DNA of 64,000 bases, from contig NW_026262659.1 in NCBI RefSeq assembly GCF_021869535.1, positions 7,564,001 to 7,628,000 on the forward strand, given 5' to 3'. The stretch comes from Mytilus californianus. Lineage: Eukaryota; Mollusca; Bivalvia; Mytilida; Mytilidae. Positions within the stretch are counted from its first letter, which is position 1; every line of letters begins with the position of its first letter. The notes beneath the pieces are model-generated. The model ran no database searches. It worked only from the letters and a program-made list of their open reading frames with translations, and was not told the origin of the DNA. Shown piece after piece: positions 1 to 12,270 of the stretch. Both the position numbers and the translations under genes were made by a program.

Positions 1-392
1 ATCAACAGAATGGGTTGATATGTGATCTGCCTGCCACTATAGTTTGTCAGACACTAAGTGCGAACTATCAATAGAATGACATGACTTGTGATCTATCTGC
101 TACTGCAGTTTGTCAGACACTAAGTACGAACTATTAATAGAATGACTTGACATGTGATCTTCCTGCTACTATAGTTTGTCAGACACTAGGTAAGAACTAT
201 CAATAGAATGACATGACATTTGATCTGACTCATACTATAGTTTGTCAAACACTAGGTAAGAACTATCAGTAGAATGACTGGAAATGTGATCTGCCTGCTA
301 CTATAGTTTGTCAGACACTAGGTAAGAACTATCGATAGAATGACTGATCATGTGATCTGCCTCATACTATAGTTTGTCAAACACTTGGTCTT
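1..392. repeat. 66-bp tandem repeat, six copies, cut by window edge
   Basis: Copies begin at 1, 67, 133, 199, 265 and 331, an exact 66-bp period. Each contains an ATAGAATGAC-like start, TGTGATCT, then TAGTTTGTCAGACACTA. Copies differ by several substitutions, so this is a moderately old array. It probably continues to the left of the window. No open frame of note. Confidence 0.95.
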
Positions 393-1584
393 ATATTGCT
401 TATAATTAGTATACGTTATTTGGTTTGTTTATCGTTGAAAAAATCAGTTTTTCGGCAAAAAAACACTTTCTATGACGTCACAATAGAACCACAAAAACGC
501 CATTATTTGTATGAAAAATCTTAGTTTTTCATTATATTTTAGATAAATATAAAGCGGTAAAGGCGCGAGTAATAGTATTTTTTAAGTATTCTTCAGAAGT
601 ATTCGATTAAATTATTCTTGCATGCATAGGTCTATTATTTTCAGACTTTAATTAAAGCATCTAGTAAATGTCTAATCAGAAATCAATGATTTAATAAAGC
701 TCAGGAGCACATGATATCGTTTACAAATTAACAGACGATAGAACAATGCTTGTAAACTTTTATCAAAATATATTTTCTGTACAATGAGTGCATGGAACTC
801 TTGTAAGCATTCATGAAAATTTTTTCCTGATACAGGGACAATATATATATAAATTGCAGTCCCGTTCTATTTACACGGTAGATGAAAGACAAGTGCAAGT
901 GTGATGCAACCCTTTCCCCCCGGGGGGGGGCGCACTACAATACTTAATCGATCATATAATTTAGAAAACCTTTTTTATGTATTGCGTAGGTAAAAATCTA
1001 ACCTTTTTCCCATATTGGTTTGGTTTGGCTTTGGTGTGTTGGAAAAGTGGAATACCAAAGTGTCAAAAGAGGGAAAATTTGTGGATAAAAACACAGCCAG
1101 GAACACCAAAAAGATGACAGACTAAGAAGAATTAACAAATAATACAAAAAATGGGAACTTTATTGACCTTATCATATATTTCTGATAGTTTTCATAACCT
1201 ATTCATATATTTTCAAGGTGGAAAATGTGACCAATTGACGCGGAACGTCCTATCACCTTATATAAAGGAAGTGCCCCCTCCCTCGCCCCTTGTCTTTTTT
1301 GTACCTTGTACATATCAACACATGCTATAATCCTTTAAATTTTTAGGAGTCTTTTTTGCGTCCTTAAAACATTCTTCTATTGTCTGATTTTGGATCTGAA
1401 ATGACACACTTGTGCCTATATTCATATTTCATCTTATTATTTTTATTTTGAAAGTATATCTTAAATCTGCGGTTTTTGTTGTTGCAAATTTCGATAACTT
1501 TTAAAAACCTTTTGGCCTTTTTTTTATTAAAAAGGTTTCACAGCAGCAATAACAAAGTTCCTCTATAATAAGAGGTTAATATAT
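393..1584. other. AT-rich spacer, no gene seen
   Basis: No supported open frame or RNA gene. The only unusual feature is a run of C followed directly by a run of G at about 916-930. The rest looks like ordinary AT-rich intergenic or intronic sequence. Confidence 0.6.
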
Positions 1585-1722
1585 AAATAACACATAGCTG
1601 AGAGGGTGATAGAGCAGATTGTTACCCCGAGAATACATTGTCAACTGAGGCGAAGCCAAGGTTGACAATGCCTTTTCGAGGGGTAACAATCTGCTCTATC
1701 ACCTCTCAGATATGTGTTATTT
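1585..1722. mobile_element. 138-bp fold-back MITE
   Basis: The first about 43 bases (AAATAACACATAGCTGAGAG onward, to GTTACCCC) are repeated in inverted orientation at the right end with only a few mismatches. The centre (CATTGTCAAC ... GTTGACAATG) is also self-complementary, so nearly the whole element can form one long hairpin. There is no coding capacity. Flanks are TTAAT/TTTAATTT-like, so a TA-rich target duplication is possible but not clear. Best read as a non-autonomous inverted-repeat element. Confidence 0.85.
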
Positions 1723-2160
1723 AATTTATTATACTGAATGTTCTTTTATTACTGTCTATTAAATTTCAAATTCAAAGTAATAAACTATGTCGTCTTGTAC
1801 ATAACAATCATCCATATTTAATAAAGCGCACACTTGAGCAAGCGTCTCCGTGAAGGGTAATAGAGTATTTGCCATGGGATAGAGTAAATTGTCTCCCTCG
1901 TTTTAACCAATCAGAATCCCGCATTTTGACATGAAGTATAATAACAGTATTACTAAGTATCCTTGGGAATCCAGTGGTTTGGCTTAACGAGAGGAATACA
2001 AAAAGAAAAAAAAACAAAAACAAACCATGAAACAATACAATGTCTTCGCAAATCGACTAATACACAGTCTGCATCCTAGTAAACATTTATGAATAAATCC
2101 TTGATGTACAAAAGAAGTTAAAAACTGATGCTTTTAAAAAATACAATTAAACAATTACAG
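1723..2160. other. Spacer/intron before terminal exon
   Basis: No supported coding signal. The stretch ends in ACAATTACAG, a plausible splice acceptor for the exon that follows, so at least its right part is probably intron. Confidence 0.5.
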
Positions 2161-2510
2161 GTTCCAGTTTGCAGCCAGCTATTGTTGAAACAACAGCATT
2201 GTCAATTATCAGCACTACTGATTTTACCACAGACTGTCCATGTGCATGTGATGTCTTCAATATAACTGACGAATATATCGCGAACTACATAAAGAAACTA
2301 CAAAAGGAGTTAAAGGTTGATTATGAGACACTGTCCTCCACCATACGTTCAAGAACATGTGCCGAAGATCCCAGACAGAGTGCAAAGAACATTGGAATGT
2401 TTGGAGTCGCAGTTTTGGCATTTGGTTTTACAATCATACTATTCATGGACATACTATCCGTTTTTCAAAAACGTTATAGCTCTAAAATTGATGAAACGTT
2501 AACTGGTTAA
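2161..2510 (+). CDS. Terminal exon of single-pass membrane protein (CPC-type C-terminal domain)
   Basis: An open frame of about 115 codons begins after a TTACAG acceptor and ends at TAA (2508-2510). The frame enters in phase 2, so codons are read from TCC at 2163; the TTG near 2169 is not a start. The translation has a Ser/Thr-rich stretch, a Cys cluster TDCPCACDVFN, a charged helix-like segment (KKLQKELKVDYETLS), a DPRQSAKNIG motif, then one hydrophobic membrane span (MFGVAVLAFGFTIILFMDIL) and a short polar tail. From memory this resembles the conserved C-termini of a large mollusc family of cell-surface proteins of unknown function. The N-terminal exons would lie upstream and were not identified. 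Membrane location is inferred from the hydrophobic segment. Confidence 0.6.
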
Positions 2511-2649
2511 ACAAATCTCCGTTTTTTGATACTGGATACAAACACTTCACACAAATCCATATAAAGAACGATAAATAGCAAGCTCGTCTAGATTTTCTAT
2601 AAATATAACTGAAACATCTTTCTAAAATTCGTACTACAATTCTTTTCTT

Positions 2650-2900
2650 CTGAATCTTTCAAAGAATATTATGATGGTGTATACACAACCAGCAGTGTCA
2701 ATCAGGTGTGGACTCTTAAAACTTTCAAACACTTAACCCAAAATCATTATTCAAAATCATTACAATTTTTATTATTATTCTCTACATTGCCATTCCTAAA
2801 GATTAATCGGCCAATAGGCTAGATATCATTTAATGATGTTTTCTTCTACATGGGTATCTTAGAAACAAGTTTCATGTTTTAGTTAACGAAAATTCTTAGT
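2650..2900 (+). pseudogene. Degenerate retroelement reverse-transcriptase fragment
   Basis: One frame from about 2698 reads QVWTLKTFKHLTQ and continues for about 40 codons before a stop near 2820. The same kind of text recurs at 10.6 kb, 34.0 kb and 61.3 kb in the same orientation. In the longer copies it precedes recognisable reverse-transcriptase motifs. Assignment here rests mainly on similarity to those copies and is weak alone. Confidence 0.35.
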
Positions 2901-5449
2901 TTGTTCAAAGAATGTTTCACTTCGATCCTTTTATGGTAATGGTGAGCAACTGAGAAATCCAGGACCACACTCTTTTAATAAATTTTGAATATCAAAAATA
3001 CATACCTTATCATATATATCTGGACAAAAATGTAACTATAGCTATCATGATTATGCAATTTCTCGAAAAAAATAGATTTAGGAAATATCTGATGCCTTTC
3101 GACAGTGGTTTAATTTGCATCTTCGAACAAAATCGGCATCTAAATAGTTTTATTTACTATTGATCGAATGAGCAACTTTGTCTTATATTTTCCTGATATG
3201 GAAACAGATGGACGACTTCATACTCAGTGGGATATCCAGTGAACGAAAACAAAAGAAAATTCACTCTTCTTATGATAGAGTCGAGAAGGTCAATAATAAA
3301 ACAATGCCGGTGACGATACTGATGAAAAGTTATTTCCAAATAATAATTGTTCATTTTAAATAAAATAATTGTTAAACTGTGTTATTAGAAATATACATGC
3401 AAATACACGATGTTTTATGTTCAGTATTCATCGAGAAAAAAATTTGCATTAGAAGCTTGTGAAAATGAAATTTAAAAACTGCAAATCATTGCTGCATATT
3501 GATAAAAAAAATTGGAAAAAATCATGGACATACAAAATCTAAAGATCTTCCGGGTCACCAATTTTCAGAGTGTTCCAAAAAGTCCTTAGCATGTTACAAA
3601 GTCCCAAAGTCAACAATTTGTTACACCTAAGTTATCGAGCACACCGGTCTGCTCTTGTCACATGTACATTCAGTAGAGAAATATTGTCTTTTTGTGAATA
3701 TAAAAATTTAAAAGTCAGTCTGTGGAGGTTAAGAAATTAAAGATAACTATTTTTATAAAGTAAGTATCTTTCTACTATTTTTTATACAATTTTAAGAAAA
3801 GGTAGTCTCGATTTTTGTACATGTATTTGCGGTCTTCTCGATCTATTCACATTCAATGTTTACATCGAGATAAGGTCCGTTTGAATTTGCTTAGTAATTT
3901 AATTTCAAAAGTGCCAATCTTTGCTGCATATCAATCGATTCCTATGGAATGTTTTCCCCGACTTTCTCTGATCTAGCTGTATATATATTCGGATAATTAG
4001 CATGTTCCAGAAAGGTATACAGCCAGTAGAAAAATAAACTGAAGTTGGTACTCCAGGAATTTATTCGCATCTAGCAACATTTTAAACCAATTTTACACCA
4101 AGCTTCTATAGCCTGCTGTACTCGTCGTTTGCTACTTAAGGAGGGAAATGATAACATTGAATAGAAGTTTTTTTTTTATTTCAACTTATTTCTATTTTTA
4201 ATATTTACCAGATGGTTTTCCCGTGAATCCATAATTGATAGCGTCCTTGCTAAAATGGGACAAACATTGAGAAGATCTAGTTTTCAATATTTACAGGGGA
4301 GGTAATATTGTCACTAGATTTCCCACTGTACTAGGATCTATCACAAACATGACGATTTATGATATCGCGTTGCCAACTTCTTATTTCTCAGCAGTCACAT
4401 TACCACTGCCCTATCTTATGGCATTTATACATATCTCAATTGATACTTTACGCATGATTTTATTTTACTTTTTACATTACACAAACTTTATTAACTTTAT
4501 TAACAGAGGTGTGCTCCTTACAAAAAAGCATGATAATGAGGAAGAATGACTAAAATGGACTAATTGTTTTTGTCGCCATTACGTATTGGCTGACCTATAC
4601 GATATGTCTTAACTCTTTATATACATGTTTCATGGTCTTGATCTTAAGTTACCAGAGGAGTGTTCGAGTTTGTACATAAGTTGATTGTGTCCTATTCCTT
4701 ATAATTTTGACCAGTGTAGCTTTGCATTACAGGTGATGCATGCATAGAAGAAGACGTTACCCGCATGTTTGTATTCATCAATATCGAGTTTGTCTACCGT
4801 TGATGAACATAAAATATTTTGCGGTTATTATCATTGTCAAAAATGTTTGCCGTCTAGGACCATGTGGTTGTTTTACAAGAATCAATAGTTCAACCAGTGA
4901 ACGATCGAGGTGAACTGCTGCAAAACTCTTGGATTTAAAATTGTTGTACAGACATCTATCAATTGTGAAAGACATTTTTGTTCCTGACTTTTCATATAAC
5001 AAAAAAGAAGATGTTGTATGGTTGCCAATGAAAGAACTCTCCACCAGGGAGAAAATGATATAGAATGAAAAATATCAAACAAGAAGACAAGAACTAATGG
5101 TCTGATTCAGGTACAAAACAAAACCTAGGTTGTGGTGTAGTAGCTCACCATAAGAACAAACAATAAACATCACTGAGCAGAGCTTAAATCATCAGAAAGA
5201 TACAAAGCACTAAACAACTATAGTATTAAAACAATAAAGACGCAAAGTGCAGATCTGAGAGTACTCGCATTTACTGAAAGTTAGTTCAACGCCAATGACC
5301 ACTAATAACAATATATGTATCTTATAAGACTGTAGTATTAATTAGTACACATCCAACGTCCAATGGATTTAGTGCAAATACGTCATTGACAGCCAAAGAA
5401 ATCATGATATTGCGCAATGCCAAAATACAGGTATCGACCGAATTAGGAC
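2901..5449. other. Non-coding, AT-rich; no gene supported
   Basis: Open frames here are short and lack recognisable motifs. The right part (about 5,100-5,450) lies directly downstream, on the minus strand, of the reverse-transcriptase relic that follows and could be its 3' untranslated tail. Confidence 0.5.
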
Positions 5450-6680
5450 CGTAAATGTGCATAGGTGTAAAGCAATAATATTCAGTTGGGTTTTAATTTA
5501 TTGATCACAAAATCAATATTTATACTGATAAAAATCAAAATGATCAAAGATCTAATTGCAGTGTTAAGTTAAGTTTATTTAAAGCATTGTTAAGTTTACC
5601 CAGATTGTATCTAAATTTACGGGCTCGATAAACGACATCACCGTAAAATTAGAATATGCTACCCCGTTTGTTAAAAGTTTCTACATGGACAGTGAAACTT
5701 CCAAAACAAATCTTTGTATCTATGAAAGAATTTAGTGAAGGTTTTAAGTAAGTTGTGTTAACAATATCAATGACTTAACAATGAAAAAAGATTATCTTAA
5801 TTGAAATCAAAAACGTAACAATATACACGGGCATAGCGAACGAATTAGGGTACAAACACTTTTAGATGTGGCCAAAGGAATATGGCCTTCCAAAAATCGA
5901 AAATTAGTATTAGGACACGAAAATCATCCCTTTTGGCATAAATGATTGTATAGAGTTTGTCGCGAAAAACTGAAATATCAAAATCTAGAAAAGGACAGTT
6001 ATTGCTGTTTATATTTCATTCATTTAAAGTAAGTTCCTTTGGGTAAATTTCGGCAGAATATTTATAGCATTCTTGATCATTTAACGTAAAAATATCATCA
6101 AGATAATGGTTAGTGTTATTGAATGTATCATTTAAATGAAATTGATAAGGTCTTTACTGAGTTTTGCAATGACTGTCATTCATAACAATACAGGAACAAG
6201 TCTGCTACTAAATGGAAAATTGGTATAAATAGGAATACCAACAACCTGTCGATAAAATTAATTGTCGGAACATAAATAGATGTTGTCAAGGAGAATATGT
6301 GCAGCTTTATTCTTCTCATCACACTCTCAGTATCTATAGCTAGCATATTTACCTTTTTCATTACAGAAAAGGCTTTATATGAGTTGCAGCTGATAAATTT
6401 GCCGAAAAAATAAAAACTATAAATTGAATATAAAGGACCATCAAAAGCATGTAATTTATTCAAAATATCCAAAGAATGTTTGTCACTCCAGAAAAAGTTA
6501 ATTCCACCTTTGTTATATACATAATTACAAAAGTTAATGATAAGTTCTTTTTCAGTGTATTTAAGGAACTAGTTAAAAGCAATGAAATATTGGTTGAGGA
6601 ACACATCATAGAGAAATATTTTACTGGTGTAGTTTATAAGCCTGGTACCTTTGATATCTAATTAGATAACAAATACTTAT
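5450..6680 (-). pseudogene. Reverse-transcriptase relic of a non-LTR/Penelope-like retroelement
   Basis: Read on the minus strand with several frameshifts, the segment gives in order: INFFWSDKHSLDILNKLHAF, CNSYKAF, a region reading GIPIYTN, VADLFLYCYE, then YLDDIF (codons for YLDD at 6094-6105), IYPKELTLN, CPFLDFDI, YAKRDDF, FVRYAR and KFFHRYKDLF. This order matches the palm and thumb of a reverse-transcriptase family abundant in molluscs. YLDD is the catalytic motif. Frameshifts and stops are frequent, so it cannot encode an active enzyme. The element class (Penelope-like or another non-LTR type) cannot be settled by eye. Confidence 0.7.
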
Positions 6681-6729
6681 TTGGGACCTTCAAAAGTTTA
6701 AAGAAGGCACTGCGCTAAGGTGTAGTGTT

Positions 6730-7020
6730 AACCATATGACTCTCTTTGGTGTGCACGTACCACAATTTTATAATTTCATTCTTCAATACGACGGGTGCCA
6801 CATGTGGAGCAGGATCTACTTACCCTTCCAGAGCACTTGAAATTACCCTCAGTTTTTTGGTGAGGTTTGTGTTGCTCAGTCTTTGGTTTTCTATGTTGTG
6901 TTTTGTGTACTGTTCTTTGTCTGTTTGTCTTTTTCTTTTTTCGCTATGGCGTTGTCCGTTTATTTCGACTTATGAGTTTGAAAGTTCCTTTGGTATCCTT
7001 CGCCTCTATTTTAAGAGCTT
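6730..7020 (+). repeat. Interspersed retroelement 3'-end fragment
   Basis: The sequence around ACATGTGGAGCAGGATCTAC through GTGTTGCTCAGTCTT, CTATGTTGTGTTTTGTGTAC and GTTCCTTTGGTATC recurs in diverged form at 8.3-8.5 kb (same strand) and at 60.6-60.8 kb (opposite strand). It gives a long open frame on the plus strand that is low complexity (Phe/Ser/Leu/Cys-rich) and not credible as a protein. Best read as a dispersed retroelement tail. Confidence 0.65.
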
Positions 7021-8289
7021 TTGTATTGTGTTAACGTCATACCACCAAACCATTGCTTTGTCGTCCGGTACCAACACAAACCGCTCTGGGAGTATTCTAC
7101 AGATAGGTACCTTTTTACTTATTTCTTACTTGTTTTCAAGATGCGATATTCGAATATACACAATATTCATACATGTACATCAATTGAATAAGAAAAAAGA
7201 GATTTTTTATCAGATTTTTCCATTTTACACCAATTTTTACAATAGAATGAAAGAGCGTCTTTGATGACCTGACGACACTGTTTCCAATCTATTTTCGGTT
7301 CATTAAAATTTCGCGCATTGTCATTACATCTACGCTTAACATTCCGTATGTTTGCGCGCAGCTTTTTATTGTGCACATTTATTTTACAGGTAAACATAGG
7401 TAAATTTAGGTGCACAGGTAAACTATACTTATTTATTAATATGTTTAGTCTTTTTACAAGTACCCCTTCCGTTAGTATATCCCCAGTTTACCAACGTGGA
7501 AGTAGAAGAGGAATTTTGAGGAGGATTAGCTTCTTTTTATTATAAACAAGCGATGATAAGTCCTGGAAATATATACAAATAAAAATGTAAAAACACAGCA
7601 AATCTGAAGAGTAAAAGTACTGATTTTACATGTCGGTACGTGCTGAATATTTGAAGCCCACTGCTGTTAGAAAATGAATTCGGTCAATTTCTTCATTCTG
7701 ATATTTTCGAAATTGCTCCATCAGATTCTCTGTTTTCTCTGTTTTTACTTCTACGTATCAATTCCACTAAGTCTAATATATATTGTGACTTGAAATTTTG
7801 AAATGGATTTCAATATGACAAATAAATACTATAAAATTATAAATATGTTCAAATTTAAAAACTATATACACATTTATTATGAACTATCTTTATCTAAATT
7901 AACTTGTGTTACATTACAATGAATGCGCGCAAATATAATAAAAAGCTGCGCGCAAACGTAAAAAAAAAATCCCCAAATTTGCGAAAATTAAATACGCTCT
8001 CTATTTTATATGGAGAATGCTATTTGGTCCTCTTTGCAGTAAGGTTTCAACCTCTCGTCCGTGAACGATGTTGAGGTCACCCGTAACAACATGGCCAATT
8101 TAAATATATCGTATGCTGTTCAATTGAAGTATACCTCATATCACCCTTAAACTCATATTGAAAAGAAAGTACCACACTCTCTGTATGTTATGAATCATTG
8201 TTATTGCATCAAGGGTTCGAAGTTTTTAAGTTGAAATCATTCCCTCGAACGTTTTACGGACGCCGTCATGGTTTGGTTGACCGCTTTAG
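7021..8289. other. Spacer, no gene supported
   Basis: AT-rich, with only short low-complexity open frames. GCGCGCA-containing motifs occur near 7,355 and 7,925 in opposite orientations, perhaps the ends of a small element, but the relation is too weak to annotate. Confidence 0.4.
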
Positions 8290-8510
8290 AATATCTGTGA
8301 CATATGACATTTTGATCAACACGACAGTGTCACATGTGGAATAGAAACTGCTGACCCTTCCGGAGAAGCTGAGCGTACATCCGGTTTCAATTACTCAGTA
8401 TTTAGTATGTGATATTTTGTGATTGTTGTTTGTCATTTCGTCGTTTTTATTTTTTACCATGGTACAGTTTTTGAGCTCGTGAGTTTTTGATGCTCCTCGG
8501 TATCTTATCT
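8290..8510 (+). repeat. Diverged copy of the 6.7-kb interspersed repeat
   Basis: Shares CACATGTGGA, CTGACCCTTCCGGAG, the TTTGTGATTGTTGTTTGTC region and CTCCTCGGTATCTT with the 6.73-7.02 kb repeat, at lower similarity. No coding content. Confidence 0.5.
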
Positions 8511-8622
8511 TTTTTGATAAACAAATCTTTGAAGGCTACATTTCTGTTCCCCCATTATTTTGTTTACAAATTTTAGTAGATTAGACAAACTGTTGTTGTG
8601 GTGCTATATAAATAAGCTCTCA

Positions 8623-9640
8623 TTTTTGTCGAGCCTTCGACTTTAGTCGAAAAAGCGAGACATAGCGATCCTACATTCCGTCGTCGTCGGCGTCGTCGTC
8701 GTCGTCGTCGGCGGCGTCCACAAATATTCACTCTGTGGTTAAAGTTTTTGAAATTTTAATAACTTTCTTAAACTATCCTGGATTTCTACCAAACTTGGAC
8801 AGAAGCTTGTTTATGATCATAAGATAGTATCCAGAAGTAAATTTTGTAATAAAATTCCATTTTTTCCGTATTTTACTTATAAATGGACTTAGTTTTTCTG
8901 CCGGGAAATATTACATTCACTCTGTGGTTAAAGTTTTTAAGATTTTAATAACTTTCTTAAACTATCCTGTGTTTCTACCAAACTTGGACAGAAGCTTGTT
9001 TATGATCATAAGATAGTATCCAGAAGTAAATTTTGTAAAAAACAAATCCATTTTTTCCTTATTTTACTTTTAAATGGACTTAGATTTTCTGCCAGGAAAC
9101 AACACATTCACTCTGTGGTTAAAGTTTTTAAAATTTTAATAACTTTCTTATACTATTTTGGATTTGTACCAAACTTGGACAGAAGCTTGTTTATGATCAA
9201 AAGCTAGTATCTAGAAGGAAATTTTGTAAAAAAATAAATCCATTTTTTCCGTATTTTACTTTTAAATGGACTTAGATTTTCTGCCAGGAAACAACACATT
9301 CACTCTGTGGTTAAAGTTTTTAAAATTTTAATAACTTTCTTATACTATTTTGGATTTGTACCAAACTTGGACAGAAGCTTGTTTATGATCAAAAGCTAGT
9401 ATCTAGAAGGAAATTTTGTTTTCTTCCAGTTAACATTACATTCAGTCTGCAGTTTTTAAACATTTATTAGATTCATAAGCTATCCTGGATTTTTACCAAA
9501 CTTGGACAGAAGCTTCTTACAATCAAAAGATAGTATCAAGAGGAATATTTTTATTGATTTACTTCCTCATTTTTGTTGAGCCTGCGATTAACAGAAAAAG
9601 TAGTCGAGACACTGGGTTCCGCGGAACCCTTACGAATTTC
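8623..9640. repeat. Element with ~190-bp tandem repeats and CGT microsatellite
   Basis: Starts with TTTGTCGAGCCTTCGAC, followed by a CGT/CGG trinucleotide microsatellite at about 8680-8717. ATTCACTCTGTGGTTAAAG then begins copies at 8726, 8915, 9106 and 9298 (periods 189, 191, 192), with a truncated fifth near 9431. Each copy contains CCAAACTTGGACAGAAGCTT. The right end again reads TTTGTTGAGCCTGCGA followed by GTAGTCGAGAC. Similar GTCGAGCC-bounded repeats are common in bivalve DNA (general knowledge). Confidence 0.85.
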
Positions 9641-10589
9641 TCTTATTAACGTGTTCTTATTTAATTAATATACGCAAAGTGCTAATAAATCATATTCCTG
9701 ATTTTCCGCAGCGTATTGATGTAAATATTTTGCTTTTTGGTTAGATTCTTTGAGGATGAAAAAAATGGTACTCGTTCGTATTCGTACAGAAATATATATA
9801 TATATAAAAAAATAAAAGGTTCACACCGTAATATGAAATCTTTAATTATATGATTTCCTTGCATTTCATCTAGTTTATTTCGCTTTGATTTTGTTCTCCC
9901 TTTTTTCTCAAACACAATATAATCAATCTTATTTTGTATTTATTGTTGTTACTATAATCCAATTGACAGAGCATACTCCAATTATTATTTAAACGTTTTG
10001 TTCTTAAATTTTTAAGCCATATAAAAATAAGCAATGTTGCTTGTTTCTGAATCCTATATGTTGATTATGCATTATCGTAAAAAATGATCTGTTTCATTGA
10101 ATAAGTTATTGTTTAAACCAAATTTTCGTCCATATTCAATATACCATCCTTTTCCTCTCCTTGTTGACCATCCTGAATTCATTGTTAATTCGTCCAGAAC
10201 ATGCATGAACTATTTGCCACCGGACATGAAGGAAACAATTATCATTCACCCAATTAAAAAAGAGACAAAGACTTTGTTGAAGTTTTAGCTAGATTCGGGA
10301 TATACAAAACATTTATAATATAACTTTTTTTACCGAATATAGACAAACATTGGTAATCTTACAAAACTTTTGAGGTTATGTGTTTAAATGATTTAAGGTC
10401 AGAAACCATGAAATCTTGGTCAGAGTAACATAACTTTCCTCGATGCTTCTGTAATTTTGAAGAATCACCTTTAAACAGATATTATGATCCTCTTATTTGC
10501 TGTTGATGACATCATTTTGACATTAAACGTCATAAATCTATAACGCATGAGTTATAAGTCAATGGAGCCTATTACTGCATTAACGCTTA
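9641..10589. other. Spacer, no gene supported
   Basis: AT-rich. A 63-codon plus-strand open frame at 10097-10288 has no recognisable motif or splice context and is left unannotated. Confidence 0.45.
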
Positions 10590-10900
10590 TCTACTCTCAA
10601 AAAGTATAAATGTATACTCAACCAGCGTGATCAATCAGAAGTGGATTTTAAAAAATTATCAACTCCAAAATTTTCCACTACAAATGTAACAATATTGCAG
10701 TAAAATCAAAACTTTTGATGTTCTCACGCTTTACACTACTACTGCCCAATCTCAGTTGGCAGTCTTAATAACAACAGTTTTTTTCTACAAAAATTGAAAA
10801 CGTATATAATTGTTTCGGGTCATTACATATCTTACTTTGTGGAGAACCTGACTAATTATAACTACCAATAAAGGCCACATGTTATGCGGCTTCAGCAAGT
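10590..10900 (+). pseudogene. Degenerate reverse-transcriptase fragment
   Basis: Shares CAACCAGCGTGATCAATCAG and GTGGATTTTAAAAA with the copies at 2.7, 34.0 and 61.3 kb. Across shifting frames it gives short pieces that match the retroelement family, such as SFFLQKL and SYFVENLTN. Many stops and frameshifts. Assignment depends on similarity to the longer copies. Confidence 0.35.
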
Positions 10901-11067
10901 AAAAAGTCCTTATGTTTACACAGTTAAAATCTAATTCTCGGGAAAGTCAGTTTTTAACAAAACATTTAATAACTCAAAAAATGTTACATCTTTATTTTAC
11001 TGTTTTCTGATTTTCAGAAAACACACATGGTTAAGCTTGTTCAACTATAAATAAAACATCATAGTAG

Positions 11068-11550
11068 TGTAAAGAGTAAAATAACAAAAATACCGAACTC
11101 CAAGGAAAATTCAAATCCCTTATCAAATGGCAAAATCAAAAGCTCAAGCACATAAAACGAATGAAAAATAACTGTCATATTTCTGACTTGGTACAGGCAT
11201 TTGCTTATGTAGAAAGTGGTGAATTAAACCTGGTTTTATAGCTAGCTAAACCTCTCACTTGTATGACAGTCGCATAAAATTCCATTATATTGACATCAAT
11301 GTGTGAACAAAACAAACATCCATAATAGGTAAAAATGTAATAAATTGGGGTACAGCAGTCAAAATTGTGTTATAATCTTAATCACTATAATACAAACAAA
11401 TATGTCAACAAAGAAAAACAAAATGGCTTATAGACAAAGCACATAAGCAAAAATGAAAGACAAGAATACAAACAATGACCACAGCACAACAACACGTTGG
11501 TGGGATGCATAAGTACAGAGCCACGCCAAAAGGATATTACCAAAAATGAA
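11068..11550 (+). repeat. Dispersed repeat family R1 (long copy)
   Basis: Shows the family order: AAAATACCGAACTCCAAGGA, CAACTGTCATATTTCTGACT-like, TTGGTACAGGCATTT, CTAGCTAAACCTCTCACTTG, TATGACAGTCGCAT, GTGTGAACAAAACAAAC, CATAATAGGTAAAAATGT, AAATGGCTTATAGA and GAGCCACGCC. The same series occurs at 32.5-32.98 kb, and shorter pieces at 21.04, 23.08, 35.01 and 60.04 kb. Probably a non-autonomous retroelement. It borders the polymerase relic to its right. Confidence 0.85.
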
Positions 11551-11619
11551 CTAAACAGTAAAGGTTAATAATTTACAAAGACAAATACAAGAACACTATA
11601 AAACTATAACACGTAATTT

Positions 11620-12270
11620 ACATGAAAAACAACCAATTCCAATCGGAGGTAAGCTCCGGTTGAAAAAGACCGTAAAGGAACTCCGTCCAATAACTAAGGA
11701 TGAGGGTTTGAGGGGGTACAGCAGGATTTTAAGGAGAAGTTGATAAAGCATATTGACAAGAAAACCAACCCTGAATTTTGTCGCGAAGAGGTTTACCATG
11801 AAGTAGCTAAAATCACTCACAAAGAGACACATTATTACCACGTACTCTCTGTTAAGGAGAGACGATCTGCTCGAATTAGTGAAAAAGGACAATGCCCCGG
11901 TTGAAGACGAGATCAATCAAACTGATAGACGCGAAGCGCTGGATGGCGTATTTGGTACGGTGACCATTGAACCTTTGAAGCAACATGATTTAGATACGTT
12001 TTTGCAAGGTAAGTGGAAGCACCATCTTCAGCAAAATCTCCGATTCACTCGCCAAAAAGAAGGGATTGAAAGTGCCATTAGTGGTTCAAGTAGATTTGGT
12101 GAAAACGAGTCCCGCGACCGAAGAGAATAACTACGTCAGTCCCAATACTTCAGATCGGCCGTTCTAACTATCACCCAATAAACAGACCTTGAGTTGGAGA
12201 TCATGTTCATGAGGGAGAAGACTAAAAAAAATATTGCTAAGTACATGCGTGAAGGTAGTGGATAGAAATG
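11620..12270 (+). pseudogene. DNA polymerase B N-terminal relic, Maverick/Polinton-like (part 1)
   Basis: Pieces in shifting frames read KLRLKKTVKELRP, DEGLRGYSRILRRS (a SAP/Rho-N-like basic motif), RREALDGVFGTVTIEPLKQ, QVDLVKTSPATEENNYV and LELEIMFMREKTKKNIAKYM. This order resembles, from general family knowledge, the N-terminal part of protein-primed-type family B polymerases carried by Maverick/Polinton-like elements of invertebrates. Stops and at least three frameshifts make it non-functional. The exonuclease and polymerase catalytic motifs are not present here. The frame resumes about 2.9 kb to the right. Origin in a virus-like transposon is inference; an unrelated repetitive ORF is the alternative. 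Confidence 0.5.

Noticed and set aside
6746..7264. A 172-codon plus-strand open frame
   Set aside because: It overlaps a dispersed retroelement tail; the translation is low-complexity Phe/Ser/Leu/Cys and its 3' half is unrelated to the repeat.
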